Assembly (NCBI GenBank): GCA_025210475.1
Contig: JAOARW010000012.1
Coordinates: forward strand, 1 to 44,439
Length of the DNA stretch: 44,439 nt
Direction: 5' to 3'
Source: Carboxylicivirga sp.
GTDB lineage: Bacteria > Bacteroidota > Bacteroidia > Bacteroidales > Marinilabiliaceae
Positions within the stretch are counted from its first letter, which is position 1; every line of letters begins with the position of its first letter. A program made the translations under genes and the position numbers. Below are positions 34,804 to 42,494 of the stretch, piece by piece. The notes below the pieces were generated by a model. That model was not told the origin of the DNA. It saw nothing but the letters and a program-made list of their open reading frames with translations, and searched no databases.

Positions 34804-35532
34804 ATGAAGATTATATGGGCTGTTATGTCAATGATTCTGCTATTTACTTGTGCTCAAAGTGAAGTGAAAGCTGCGGTTATAAGCAATATCAATCAGGGCG
34901 GAAAATTAATTCAATCTTATACTGTTGATGATCAGTGGGAAACCATCTTCAACTATAATGCTGACAATACCCTAAAGGAAATAATTTATAAAACAGATGG
35001 GGAAGTTAAATGCACCAAAATATTTACCTACAAGAATGGAAAAATCGTCGAATCATTGTTGCATACTGCTGATGGTGCAACAACGGTTACGATGCAATAC
35101 GAATACAAAGGTGACGTAATTGTGAAGAAAACAGAACGTTCCAATGATGGGTCAATCATAACATCTAATTTCAAGTATGATAAGGATAATTTCCTGGAGA
35201 AAATTACCACCACTAAATCTTTTAATAGTTATGAATCAACAACTGTAACAACAATTGAGAAATTGCCCGAAGAGAATAAAATTAAAGTGAGCAAAACAAA
35301 TGTAGCCACGCATGTTATCACCTATGATGACACGTTAGCTCCGGAGGCAGCGATACCAGAGTATCAACCAATAGTACGCATTATGAATAATGGTATGGCG
35401 GGAAATATCCTACTAAAGGAGATATTCTCTGGCGATGAATGTACCACAACCATTAGAACAGATATACAATTTGAGGATGATGGTACCACGGTTTTAAGTT
35501 CTAAAACCACCACTAAATCTATCAATTTTTAA
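34804..35532 (+). CDS. secreted protein of unknown role, paralogue of the previous gene
   Basis: The 242-residue protein has a signal peptide (IIWAVMSMILLFTCAQSEVKA; the cysteine is not in a good lipobox). It shows the same strand pattern as its neighbour (TIFNYNADNTLKEIIYKTDG, KIFTYKNGKIVESLL, NFKYDKDNFLEKITTTKS), followed by a matching VITYDDTLAPEAAIPEYQP block where the neighbour has VTYDDKVNPYSKIKGY. This indicates a tandem duplication 30 nt apart, now strongly diverged. No enzyme motif is seen. Because similar strands also appear in toxins of the Rhs class I considered that, but there is no RHS core, no large size and no toxin domain. Confidence 0.7.
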   Translation: MKIIWAVMSMILLFTCAQSEVKAAVISNINQGGKLIQSYTVDDQWETIFNYNADNTLKEIIYKTDGEVKCTKIFTYKNGKIVESLLHTADGATTVTMQYEYKGDVIVKKTERSNDGSIITSNFKYDKDNFLEKITTTKSFNSYESTTVTTIEKLPEENKIKVSKTNVATHVITYDDTLAPEAAIPEYQPIVRIMNNGMAGNILLKEIFSGDECTTTIRTDIQFEDDGTTVLSSKTTTKSINF

Positions 35533-35698
35533 GCGGTTCAGGAATACAAGTACAATTATTAGTTTCCCTTTGTTTTTAATGCGGTGTTTCAAAATATTTT
35601 TTAACAAAATATCAGGTAGACAATATTGTCCTCCATCATACTCACAAATACTTGTTTTGGTGTCTGATACATAAAAGGTGTACCCAAGAATTATCACA

Positions 35699-35790
35699 TT
35701 AACCTAAATTAACGCAATGCTAGTCACCCTTAATGAAAAGGAGCGTGTTATGGTATCAAATTAACAGATATAGTATCGTTAAATAATCAA
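35699..35790 (+). promoter_or_regulatory. shared upstream element, copy 3
   Basis: TTAACCTAAATTAAC (35699-35713) is followed 78 nt after its start by CGTTAAATAATCAA (35777-35790), which ends 11 nt before the start of the second thioredoxin gene. The same CGTTAAATAATCAA block also precedes susC at 23966-23979. Confidence 0.5.
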
Positions 35791-35801
35791 ATATCAAAAA
35801 A

Positions 35802-37079
35802 ATGAAAAAACTACTATTAGTGGCTGTGGCGGCCATACTTAGTCTAAGTACTTTTGCACAAGGCATCAAATTTGAACATGATACATTTGCTGAAGCTTTG
35901 GCAAAAGCTAAAGCAGAAGACAAGTTACTGTTTGTTGACTTTTACACAACCTGGTGTGGCCCGTGTAAAAAGATGAGTAAGGATATCTTTCCGCGTGAAG
36001 AAATTGGCACTTTCTTCAACGAGAGATTTATCTCTTTAAAAATTGATGCAGAAAAAGGAGAGGGACCCGAAATTTCTAAAAAATATGAGGTTAAAGGTTT
36101 TCCAACCATGATTTTCTTTAATCCGGATGGAACTGAAAATAAGCGTTTGGTTGGTGCTACGCCTGATGCCGGTTTCTTCTTAAGCTTTGCCAAGCAGGTA
36201 ACAGGTGATGAAACACCTTTCCTTGAAAAATATGAAGCCTATAAAAAGGGTAATCGTAACCTTGATTTTGTGCGTGACTTAATTTTAGGTGGTGGTGTTT
36301 ATGCTTCAACTTTACCTCGCGAAGAGCAAGGCCCATGGTTCGAGAAATTTGGCGAAATGGCAGCCTGGTATTTTGTGGCCAAACAACCACATGAAATGAT
36401 GAATAAAGATGATTTCCGTATTATCTCAATGTACCTGGATGGTCCAAACAATGGCAACCCATTTGTGGAGCACATTTACAACAACTACGAAGCCTGGGCG
36501 AAAATTATTCCAAACGCAGATTTGTCGATGTTTATCTTCCGTACCAATAACCAGTCAATTCATGCTGCATATCAAGCGGGAGACTTAAAATTCAGGGAGT
36601 ATTTAGCTGCCATATACGGTCGATTAGCAAAAGTATATGAAGATACGCCTGATGCAGATGCGGATGATACCTATAATGTGATGACTTATGTTGCAGAAGC
36701 TGGATATTGTTTACACGGACAAAAAGATGTGGATGGCTACTGTGACTGGAATGAGAAATACAGAGCCTATGAAAAAGCAAATGGAGATTTGGATGCAAGA
36801 AGTTACATGGCCCTCGTTGGAAACTGCCTTCATTCGGCAAAAGAATACATTACACCAAAACAGGTAAAGCGTTTGATGGGATACATCAAAGAAGGTTTGA
36901 AACTTGATCCGAAGGCAACAGGATTGATTGACAATATGGGCGACTGTTATGCATTGCTTGGCCAGAATGAAAAAGCCATTGCTCAATACAACAAGGTTAT
37001 GGAACTAACCAAAGACAATGCCCGTTCAGCCGATTATTATAAAGAACAAATGACGAAGAAGATTAATGAGTTGAAATAG
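35802..37079 (+). CDS. secreted thioredoxin-domain protein with TPR tail (second copy)
   Basis: The 425-residue protein has a signal peptide (LLLVAVAAILSLSTFAQ). The thioredoxin domain (about 20-135) has the active site FYTTWCGPCKKMSKDIF and the cis-Pro loop VKGFPTMIFFNPDGT. The long C-terminal part ends with TPR-like helices (IDNMGDCYALLGQNEKAIAQYNKVMEL). The N-terminal half aligns well with the protein at 32563, whereas the C-terminal parts diverge. TPR helices suggest docking to a partner protein. The gene ends in a long GU-containing hairpin before the FG-GAP gene. Confidence 0.9.
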   Translation: MKKLLLVAVAAILSLSTFAQGIKFEHDTFAEALAKAKAEDKLLFVDFYTTWCGPCKKMSKDIFPREEIGTFFNERFISLKIDAEKGEGPEISKKYEVKGFPTMIFFNPDGTENKRLVGATPDAGFFLSFAKQVTGDETPFLEKYEAYKKGNRNLDFVRDLILGGGVYASTLPREEQGPWFEKFGEMAAWYFVAKQPHEMMNKDDFRIISMYLDGPNNGNPFVEHIYNNYEAWAKIIPNADLSMFIFRTNNQSIHAAYQAGDLKFREYLAAIYGRLAKVYEDTPDADADDTYNVMTYVAEAGYCLHGQKDVDGYCDWNEKYRAYEKANGDLDARSYMALVGNCLHSAKEYITPKQVKRLMGYIKEGLKLDPKATGLIDNMGDCYALLGQNEKAIAQYNKVMELTKDNARSADYYKEQMTKKINELK

Positions 37080-37090
37080 AATGTTGTAAT

Positions 37091-37132
37091 TAATCAGTAG
37101 TCAGTAGAGATATCATTGCTGGCTGCTGATTA
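37091..37132 (+). terminator. 14-bp hairpin between thioredoxin and FG-GAP genes
   Basis: TAATCAGTAGTCAG (37091-37104) pairs with CTGGCTGCTGATTA (37119-37132), with two G.U wobbles and a 14-nt loop. No T-run follows, so read-through or processing within an operon is possible. Confidence 0.45.
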
Positions 37133-37152
37133 GAATCTAAAACTAATCAATC

Positions 37153-39045
37153 ATGAGACTAATTATCACCACTATATTAATGGCTTTAACCGTGTGCTCT
37201 TTTGCTCAAAACAGAGCTGAAGATATTGAAAAGACATCTAATTTCCCGAAAATGCGAAAGATGCTTGCAACGGAAATCCAAGGAGCACCTGTATTGAGCC
37301 AGCCAAAATACCTTGAGGGAACTAAAAACGAGATTCGTGTTGAGAAGCATGGACTGATTTACCCGGCTTTTTACGATTGGAATAAAGATGGTAAGAAAGA
37401 CCTGATGCTGGGTGAATTTGAAACCGGTGATACCGGTTCATTTATCAAAGTATACCTGAATGAGGGATCGGATAAGAAACCCAAATATTCGGGTGAGTAT
37501 TTTTATGCCACCGATGTGAATGGCGATACCATAACCAATCACCAATGGTGCTGCATCGGTATTCATCCGCGTTTGGTGGATATGGATGGCGATGGCCACC
37601 TCGACTTATTGTCCGGTCAGTATAATCCGGGATTGGTTTCTATGTGGAGAGGTTCCGAAAAAGGATTTCAACCAAGGGAATTTATCCCGCAGGAAGGCTA
37701 TGTTGACAAGGCAAGGTTAACCCACGATGATGCGCCATGGAATCCGAAATCAAATTCTTATTGGAATTATACTTCGGCTGATTTTGCCGATTTTAACGGT
37801 GATGGTTTAATGGATTTGTTTGTCGGTGGAACGGACGGTTTCCGCGTGGCTTTAAATGTTGGTACCAAAGAAAAACCAGCTTTTGGACTGCGTCAATATC
37901 TTCATCATATCAATGGTGAAATCCTGAATATCGAAAAACCTTCTCAGGATGTTATTAAAGAATTACGTTCTCAGGATAGGTATCCGAATATGTCGGGTGT
38001 TGGGAAGGGTTACATGACCCCAATTGACTGGGATAACGATGGGGTACTTGATCTATTGGTAACGCATGAATACTATAAAAAAGGACATAACCCAATTGAA
38101 TTCTTCAGAGGCGTTAAAACAGATAAAGGTATACGTTTTGAACAGGCTAAGCCATTATTTGCCGAAGCTAATGGAGAAAAAGCCATGCCCGGATGTCAGC
38201 CCATGATAACAGTGGTGGATTATAATAATGATGGTGTAAAGGATATTGTGATGGGTATTTCGATTCCTACTATAAATGGTTTTGAGTTTGCTCCGGAGCC
38301 TGCCTGGGAATGGGTTAAAGATACCGGTATTGAGATGCCCGGTAAAGATGCCGGACGAGCACTGAAGTGGTATGGTGGCATTGAAGGTGCCATTAAAAAG
38401 ATTGAGAGCGACGAGCAGGGATATATGAAAAAGTACATGCTTGGAAAATTTGAAGATTATAAATACCTGACCATGCGCCACCGGGGGTATGTATTTGTTC
38501 TCCTGGGCAGTAAAAACAAAACAAAGGCGAAGGCCATAAAAAGTATTGCCAAGCCTGCTGTTGAGAATAAATTGATTCCCAATGAACAGTCAAAAATGAG
38601 CTCATTGGATGGTCCGGTTAACTATGCCATTACCTTACCAGAGCGTGTAAGCTACAGAAAAGAGCTGGAGCTGGTAATTGATTTTAAGTTGCGCGATGGT
38701 TGGTATTTGTACTCGGAAAATGAAGCCAATACATCAGCTGGCTTTATTCCTACGGTTATTAATGTGGAGTTTGATGAGGTTATTGTTAAAAAAATAGGCG
38801 ACATGGAAACACCGCCTGAACAGCCGAAAGGTGGAATGCAGGTTTATAAAGGTGATAGAGTACGATTTATCCAAAAGTTTAAGGTGAATTTCCCGTCGCG
38901 CGAAGCATCGCAGCAACCAGGTTTTGAATGGCCCAAAAAGATTACAGGTAAGGTGAATATTAAGTTTCAGACTTGCAACAATGATATGTGCCTGCCTCCG
39001 GAAGAAGTTCAAGAGCGGTTTGAAGCAAAAATCGTATCGCGTTAA
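37153..39045 (+). CDS. FG-GAP/VCBS-repeat protein fused to a DsbD-alpha-like domain
   Basis: The 630-residue protein has a signal peptide (LIITTILMALTVCSFAQ). Residues about 60-420 hold FG-GAP repeats with calcium-type loops DWNKDGKKDL, DMDGDGHLDL, DFNGDGLMDL, DWDNDGVLDL and DYNNDGVKDI, which fold as a propeller. A vicinal Cys pair sits in NHQWCCIGIHPR (codons 37549-37554). The last ~130 residues (GPVNYAITLPERVSYRKELE to the end) resemble the DsbD N-terminal (alpha) domain. They carry the reactive-type pair TCNNDMCLPPEEV, comparable to the C....CYPP of DsbD. DsbD-alpha hands electrons from the membrane to periplasmic thiols. A fusion of this domain to FG-GAP repeats is unusual. It sits amid thioredoxin genes, which supports a thiol-transfer role. 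Confidence 0.82.
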   Translation: MRLIITTILMALTVCSFAQNRAEDIEKTSNFPKMRKMLATEIQGAPVLSQPKYLEGTKNEIRVEKHGLIYPAFYDWNKDGKKDLMLGEFETGDTGSFIKVYLNEGSDKKPKYSGEYFYATDVNGDTITNHQWCCIGIHPRLVDMDGDGHLDLLSGQYNPGLVSMWRGSEKGFQPREFIPQEGYVDKARLTHDDAPWNPKSNSYWNYTSADFADFNGDGLMDLFVGGTDGFRVALNVGTKEKPAFGLRQYLHHINGEILNIEKPSQDVIKELRSQDRYPNMSGVGKGYMTPIDWDNDGVLDLLVTHEYYKKGHNPIEFFRGVKTDKGIRFEQAKPLFAEANGEKAMPGCQPMITVVDYNNDGVKDIVMGISIPTINGFEFAPEPAWEWVKDTGIEMPGKDAGRALKWYGGIEGAIKKIESDEQGYMKKYMLGKFEDYKYLTMRHRGYVFVLLGSKNKTKAKAIKSIAKPAVENKLIPNEQSKMSSLDGPVNYAITLPERVSYRKELELVIDFKLRDGWYLYSENEANTSAGFIPTVINVEFDEVIVKKIGDMETPPEQPKGGMQVYKGDRVRFIQKFKVNFPSREASQQPGFEWPKKITGKVNIKFQTCNNDMCLPPEEVQERFEAKIVSR

Positions 39046-39060
39046 CACCAAGGGGTTGGT

Positions 39061-39114
39061 TTAATATGAAGATGTTCCCTGCTGGGCACTTATACGGTGG
39101 GGAACATATATTAA
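39061..39114 (+). terminator. hairpin between FG-GAP and Spy-like genes
   Basis: ATGTTCCC (39072-39079) pairs with GGGAACAT (39100-39107). The stem is extended outward by TTAATAT (39061-39067) with ATATTAA (39108-39114) across a 4-nt bulge. There is no T-run. Confidence 0.45.
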
Positions 39115-39158
39115 TCTGCCAGCAGTAGAAAGAATTTGGTAGAATCAAAAATTAAAGC

Positions 39159-39524
39159 ATGAGACGATATTTATTTGTGGCACTTATGACCATAAGTAGT
39201 TTAATTGGTCTTAAAGCCCAGCATGGAGGAATGCAATCGCCCGAAGAGGTTGCTAAGCAGCAATCGGCAGGTTTAAAACTGGAATTATCGCTTAGCGAAG
39301 AACAGGAAAAGAAAGTTTATGATGTGGTACTGAAGAGCATGAAGTCTTTGCAGTTGATTAAGATCGAAGCACAGAATAATCCCCAGGGAGCGCAGGATAA
39401 AGCCATAAAAGTACAAGAAGGAGCTATAACTAAGTTTAAACAAATATTTACTGAAGAACAATTCAAAAAGTACGAGGAAATAGTTAAAGCCCAACTGGCA
39501 GCCCGGGGAACGGCCAGAAGATAG
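39159..39524 (+). CDS. small secreted Spy/LTXXQ-like helical protein
   Basis: The 121-residue protein has a signal peptide (RRYLFVALMTISSLIGLKAQ) and a mature all-helical part with two repeats of the Spy/CpxP-type motif: LELSLSEEQEKKVYDVVLKS and KFKQIFTEEQFKKYEEIVKA. Proteins of this shape act as periplasmic chaperones or metal-stress proteins (Spy, CpxP, CnrX, ZraP). Methionines are few and there is no cysteine or clear histidine cluster, so a metal role is not shown. Its place between the FG-GAP/DsbD-alpha gene and the PhnD-like gene suggests a helper for secreted proteins of the locus. Confidence 0.7.
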   Translation: MRRYLFVALMTISSLIGLKAQHGGMQSPEEVAKQQSAGLKLELSLSEEQEKKVYDVVLKSMKSLQLIKIEAQNNPQGAQDKAIKVQEGAITKFKQIFTEEQFKKYEEIVKAQLAARGTARR

Positions 39525-39609
39525 AATTCGAGTTGTATTGAGAGATTAAACTTCATAAGCATCCACCATAGAGGTATTCAATTTATCAGATTCCGAATCC
39601 ATTCGACTA

Positions 39610-39654
39610 TTAACCTTAATTAACCTTGATTGACCGAGTATTAACCTGAATTAC
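39610..39654 (+). promoter_or_regulatory. variant of the shared upstream motif, two copies
   Basis: TTAACCTTAATTAACC (39610-39625) and TTAACCTGAATTAC (39641-39654) lie 31 nt apart upstream of the PhnD-like gene. They are close variants of TTAACCTAAATTAAC found at 30475, 32389 and 35699. Confidence 0.5.
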
Positions 39655-39726
39655 AGAAAGCTTTCTTTTAATTTGATTCGGACAAAAAACTTTAAAAGGA
39701 TAGAGCATAATTAAATTCAAGACAAA

Positions 39727-40662
39727 ATGAGACTAACACTAAAATTAACTTTATGCTTATTGTTAACCATCGGTTTATTTTCGTGCCTGACAGTAACCGA
39801 TCATAAGCACAAAACAAAGGAAGACAAAGGGTTTGAAGAAACGGCTTTCATCCCCTGTTGTGGGGAGCCGGCACCGGATACTGAACCACTTACGCTAAAA
39901 ATAGCTGTAAACGATACCTACTGCAAAGCCACTGCCTGCGTATGTATTCATAACGTGGCTGCACGTGAATACGAAGATCTTCAGCGCTTATTAAAAGAGC
40001 AGCATAACATCAATCTGGAGATCACCTATTTTGAAGAAATCTATCACCTGGAAGATAAGATAAAAGCCAAAGAATTTGATGGCGTTATCTGCAAACCCTG
40101 GAATGTGTATATGTTGAGCAAAGCTAATCGGCTAAACTATGAGCGAGTGACCGATATTAAAGATGCCTTTAATAACCAGTGGTTGAAAGGGGTGTTTATG
40201 GTTCCTAAAGATTCGCCCATTCAAAGCATGGAAGATATCAATGGCAAAGTATTGGTGATTGGCGAAAAGGATGCTTATGAAAAGTATCACCAACCAATGA
40301 CAATTTTGGATGAAAAAGGCATTCAGCCGGCTAAAATTTACCATAAATCAAGCTGTTTAGAGTGCATTAACGAGCTGATGGATAAGAATGCTGAAGTAGC
40401 CGTTGTGTCGGATTATGTGATGGAAGCGTCTTGTGCAGTGGATGTAGCCAACCCGGATGATTACCGTATTATTGGTGAAACAAGTGAAACACCATTAACT
40501 TCACTGATTATTGATCGTGACAAGGTGAGCAAAGAAAATGCCATGCGTCTTCAGAAAGCTTTATTGAGCTTGTCCAACGAGAACTCGCCTGAAACCATGT
40601 TGAGTGATGGCTTTGTTAAACCTGCATTGTGGACTCCGGTTCCTTTCCAAAAAGTTCAGTAA
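39727..40662 (+). CDS. cysteine-rich PhnD-like substrate-binding lipoprotein
   Basis: The 311-residue protein has a lipobox GLFSCLTV. The fold follows the PhnD/SsuA-type periplasmic binding proteins: LKIAVNDTYC opening, FDGVICKPWNVYMLSK, VFMVPKDSPIQSMEDINGKV, KNAEVAVVSDYVMEAS and the late LQKALLSLSNENSPETML. It is unusually rich in cysteine for this family: PCCGEP (39856-39861), YCKATACVCIHN, VICKPW, SSCLECINEL and EASCAVDV. No ABC permease or ATPase accompanies it. The next gene, a ferredoxin, begins 2 nt after its stop, so the two are translationally coupled. It may bind a metal, a cofactor or a thiol ligand and hand it on, or be a redox protein on an old binding-protein fold. Confidence 0.8.
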   Translation: MRLTLKLTLCLLLTIGLFSCLTVTDHKHKTKEDKGFEETAFIPCCGEPAPDTEPLTLKIAVNDTYCKATACVCIHNVAAREYEDLQRLLKEQHNINLEITYFEEIYHLEDKIKAKEFDGVICKPWNVYMLSKANRLNYERVTDIKDAFNNQWLKGVFMVPKDSPIQSMEDINGKVLVIGEKDAYEKYHQPMTILDEKGIQPAKIYHKSSCLECINELMDKNAEVAVVSDYVMEASCAVDVANPDDYRIIGETSETPLTSLIIDRDKVSKENAMRLQKALLSLSNENSPETMLSDGFVKPALWTPVPFQKVQ

Positions 40663-40664
40663 TC

Positions 40665-41279
40665 ATGGCAGAGCAAAAGAAAAAATCAATCGATCGTCGC
40701 AGTTTCTTACTTAACGCCGGTCGGGCAGCCTGTGGTTTGGCTTTGGGAGGATTGGCATACCGTGTAATCAGTGCACACATGGATGAAGAAACAGCGGGTC
40801 CGAAATCTCGTTACGTTTGGGCCATCAACCCCGATAAATGTACCTTCTGTGGTAAATGTGAAACAGCTTGTAATCGCACTCCGTCAGCAGTGAAGGCCGT
40901 TAACGATCAAAAGAAATGTTCGTGCTGTGTGGTATGTTACGGACATATATCCAATAAACAGATTCCATCAGAAAAAATAATGAGTGATGGAGAAAGAGTA
41001 TGTCCTGAGGATGCCGTAACAAGGGTTAATTACTCGGGTGGTAAAGACGGATATTTTATTTACGACATCGACGACAATAAATGCACTGGTTGTGGTAAAT
41101 GCGCCAAGGCTTGCAACGATAAAGGTACCAAATCGATGTTCCTGATTATTCGTCCCGATTTATGTCTCAACTGCAACGGCTGTAATATTGCAGCTGTTTG
41201 TCCCGATGGAGCCATTGAGCGCCTTTACTATGGGCCCGAGGATAATTTCCGTGGAATCTACGAATTGGAAGGAATGTAA
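40665..41279 (+). CDS. Tat-type four-cluster ferredoxin (NapG/MauM-like)
   Basis: The 204-residue protein starts at MAEQKKK. The twin-arginine motif IDRRSFLLNAGR is followed by a hydrophobic stretch ACGLALGGLAYRVI, so it is exported folded or stays anchored on the periplasmic side. Four cysteine groups are visible: CTFCGKCETAC; CSCCVVC with a later VCPEDAV; CTGCGKCAKAC; and CLNCNGCNIAAVCPDGAI. Each pair can hold [4Fe-4S] clusters, as in NapG and MauM. With NapH-type partners these form a quinol dehydrogenase feeding periplasmic acceptors. The partner is the next gene (41367). No nitrate reductase or methylamine dehydrogenase is present, so the acceptor must be another protein; the cysteine-rich lipoproteins alongside are candidates. 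Confidence 0.88.
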   Translation: MAEQKKKSIDRRSFLLNAGRAACGLALGGLAYRVISAHMDEETAGPKSRYVWAINPDKCTFCGKCETACNRTPSAVKAVNDQKKCSCCVVCYGHISNKQIPSEKIMSDGERVCPEDAVTRVNYSGGKDGYFIYDIDDNKCTGCGKCAKACNDKGTKSMFLIIRPDLCLNCNGCNIAAVCPDGAIERLYYGPEDNFRGIYELEGM

Positions 41280-41327
41280 ATTTATCCGTGTATAGTATCT
41301 GTATGATGGTTGACATCTTGTAAGCCA

Positions 41328-41362
41328 TCTTAAACCTTAATACTTGCATCTAGAATCTTAAT
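41328..41362. repeat. heptad repeat directly before the NapH-like gene
   Basis: Five units in a 7-nt register: tcttaaa, ccttaat, acttgca, tctagaa, tcttaat. They end 4 nt before the ATG at 41367. The type is the same as at 32519-32553. Confidence 0.5.
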
Positions 41363-41366
41363 TAAA

Positions 41367-42398
41367 ATGAAAAAGATTAGACTAATAACTATAGTCCTCT
41401 GTTTCATATCATCCATCATGACCATGCCTGTATTTGCCCAGGATGGAGGCGGTGCGCCTGATTGTCATTCGATCGATGATTTATCAAGGGGAAACATCAG
41501 AGAATTTAAAGATGCCTATATACCGGTTGAGTACCATGCTTTACCCGAGTATATGTCTTTTGTTGATTTGGGTATTTTATTGCTATTGCTAGGGTTCGGA
41601 CTGTTTTTTGTTTTAAAGCGAAAAACGGGGCGTCCAATGAACTGGTTAATGATATTTACCTTTGTTTACCTGGCATTAATCCGTGGCGGATGTATCTGTC
41701 CGGTGGGAGCCATTACCAATGCTACCATGGGTATTGTGGAGCCTGCTTTGGTCAGTATCACTGCTTTTGTGGTGTTTATCGGGCCAATGCTGGTAGCTTT
41801 GATTGGGGGGCGTGTATTCTGTTCATCGGGTTGCCCCATGGGATCGTTACAACATTTGGGTAAAGCCCGTAAACACAAAAAGTGGATTCGCCTGCCCAAA
41901 ACAATCAACAACATACTAAAAGCTGCGCCGGTTATCATCCTGATACTGACCATTTATTTTGCAGCCAATGGTTCAGCCTGTTTCTTTGCCTGTGAGCTGG
42001 ATCCGTACAAAGCCATTTTCTTTACAGGACAATCGTGGTTCGAGCAAGCTTTGGCTTATGTGATGGGGCAACCCATGGAATCGAAGATATTGCTGGGCGG
42101 CTTATTGGGAACCTGGATATACCTGGCAATCATGCTGGTAATTGGTTATTTTATTCCGCGCCCGTTTTGTCGTTTTATATGTCCTTACAGTGTATTGCTG
42201 GGTGTGGTTTCGATGTTTGCCATTAAGCGTCGTACCATCAAAAAGGACAATTGCGTTTACTGTGGTTTATGTCAGAAGGTATGTCCGGTACAGGCCATTA
42301 CCATCGATCGCAAATCAAAATTGGCAGTCGTTTCCAATTACGATTGTATCCAATGTAACAAGTGTAACGAAAGTTGTAAAAAGGATGCTATAGGATAA
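41367..42398 (+). CDS. NapH/NosR-like membrane polyferredoxin
   Basis: The 343-residue protein has an N-terminal signal or anchor (TIVLCFISSIMTMPVFAQ), a short periplasmic part with one Cys, then several membrane helices. Typical NapH/NosR elements are GGCICPVGAI, GGRVFCSSGCPMGSLQHLG and RPFCRFICPYSVLLG. The cytoplasmic tail holds two [4Fe-4S] motifs: CVYCGLCQKVCPVQAI and CIQCNKCNESCKKDAI. An extra pair in GSACFFACELDPY is not part of these. NapH-type proteins take electrons from quinol and pass them to a NapG-type ferredoxin, here the gene 87 nt upstream. Its last residue follows the second cluster directly, so there is no further domain. Confidence 0.88.
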   Translation: MKKIRLITIVLCFISSIMTMPVFAQDGGGAPDCHSIDDLSRGNIREFKDAYIPVEYHALPEYMSFVDLGILLLLLGFGLFFVLKRKTGRPMNWLMIFTFVYLALIRGGCICPVGAITNATMGIVEPALVSITAFVVFIGPMLVALIGGRVFCSSGCPMGSLQHLGKARKHKKWIRLPKTINNILKAAPVIILILTIYFAANGSACFFACELDPYKAIFFTGQSWFEQALAYVMGQPMESKILLGGLLGTWIYLAIMLVIGYFIPRPFCRFICPYSVLLGVVSMFAIKRRTIKKDNCVYCGLCQKVCPVQAITIDRKSKLAVVSNYDCIQCNKCNESCKKDAIG

Positions 42399-42494
42399 GA
42401 CAATAAATTGATAGGTTGATGAATCCAACAATATTAGAAACATATCAATACTACTGAAAATAATTCACATTTATACTACCCAATTCAGAATAAA

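Noticed and set aside
33997..35532. Rhs/YD-repeat toxin with immunity gene
   Set aside because: The proteins are small and secreted, with no RHS core or toxin domain; the two are paralogues, not a toxin and its inhibitor.
39727..40662. Phosphonate or sulfonate ABC transporter
   Set aside because: Only a binding-protein-like lipoprotein is present; no permease or ATPase gene lies next to it, and its cysteines are unlike those transporters.
40665..42398. Periplasmic nitrate reduction or methylamine oxidation genes
   Set aside because: The NapG/NapH-like (MauM/MauN-like) pair is there, but no NapA/NapB or methylamine dehydrogenase subunits are in the window.
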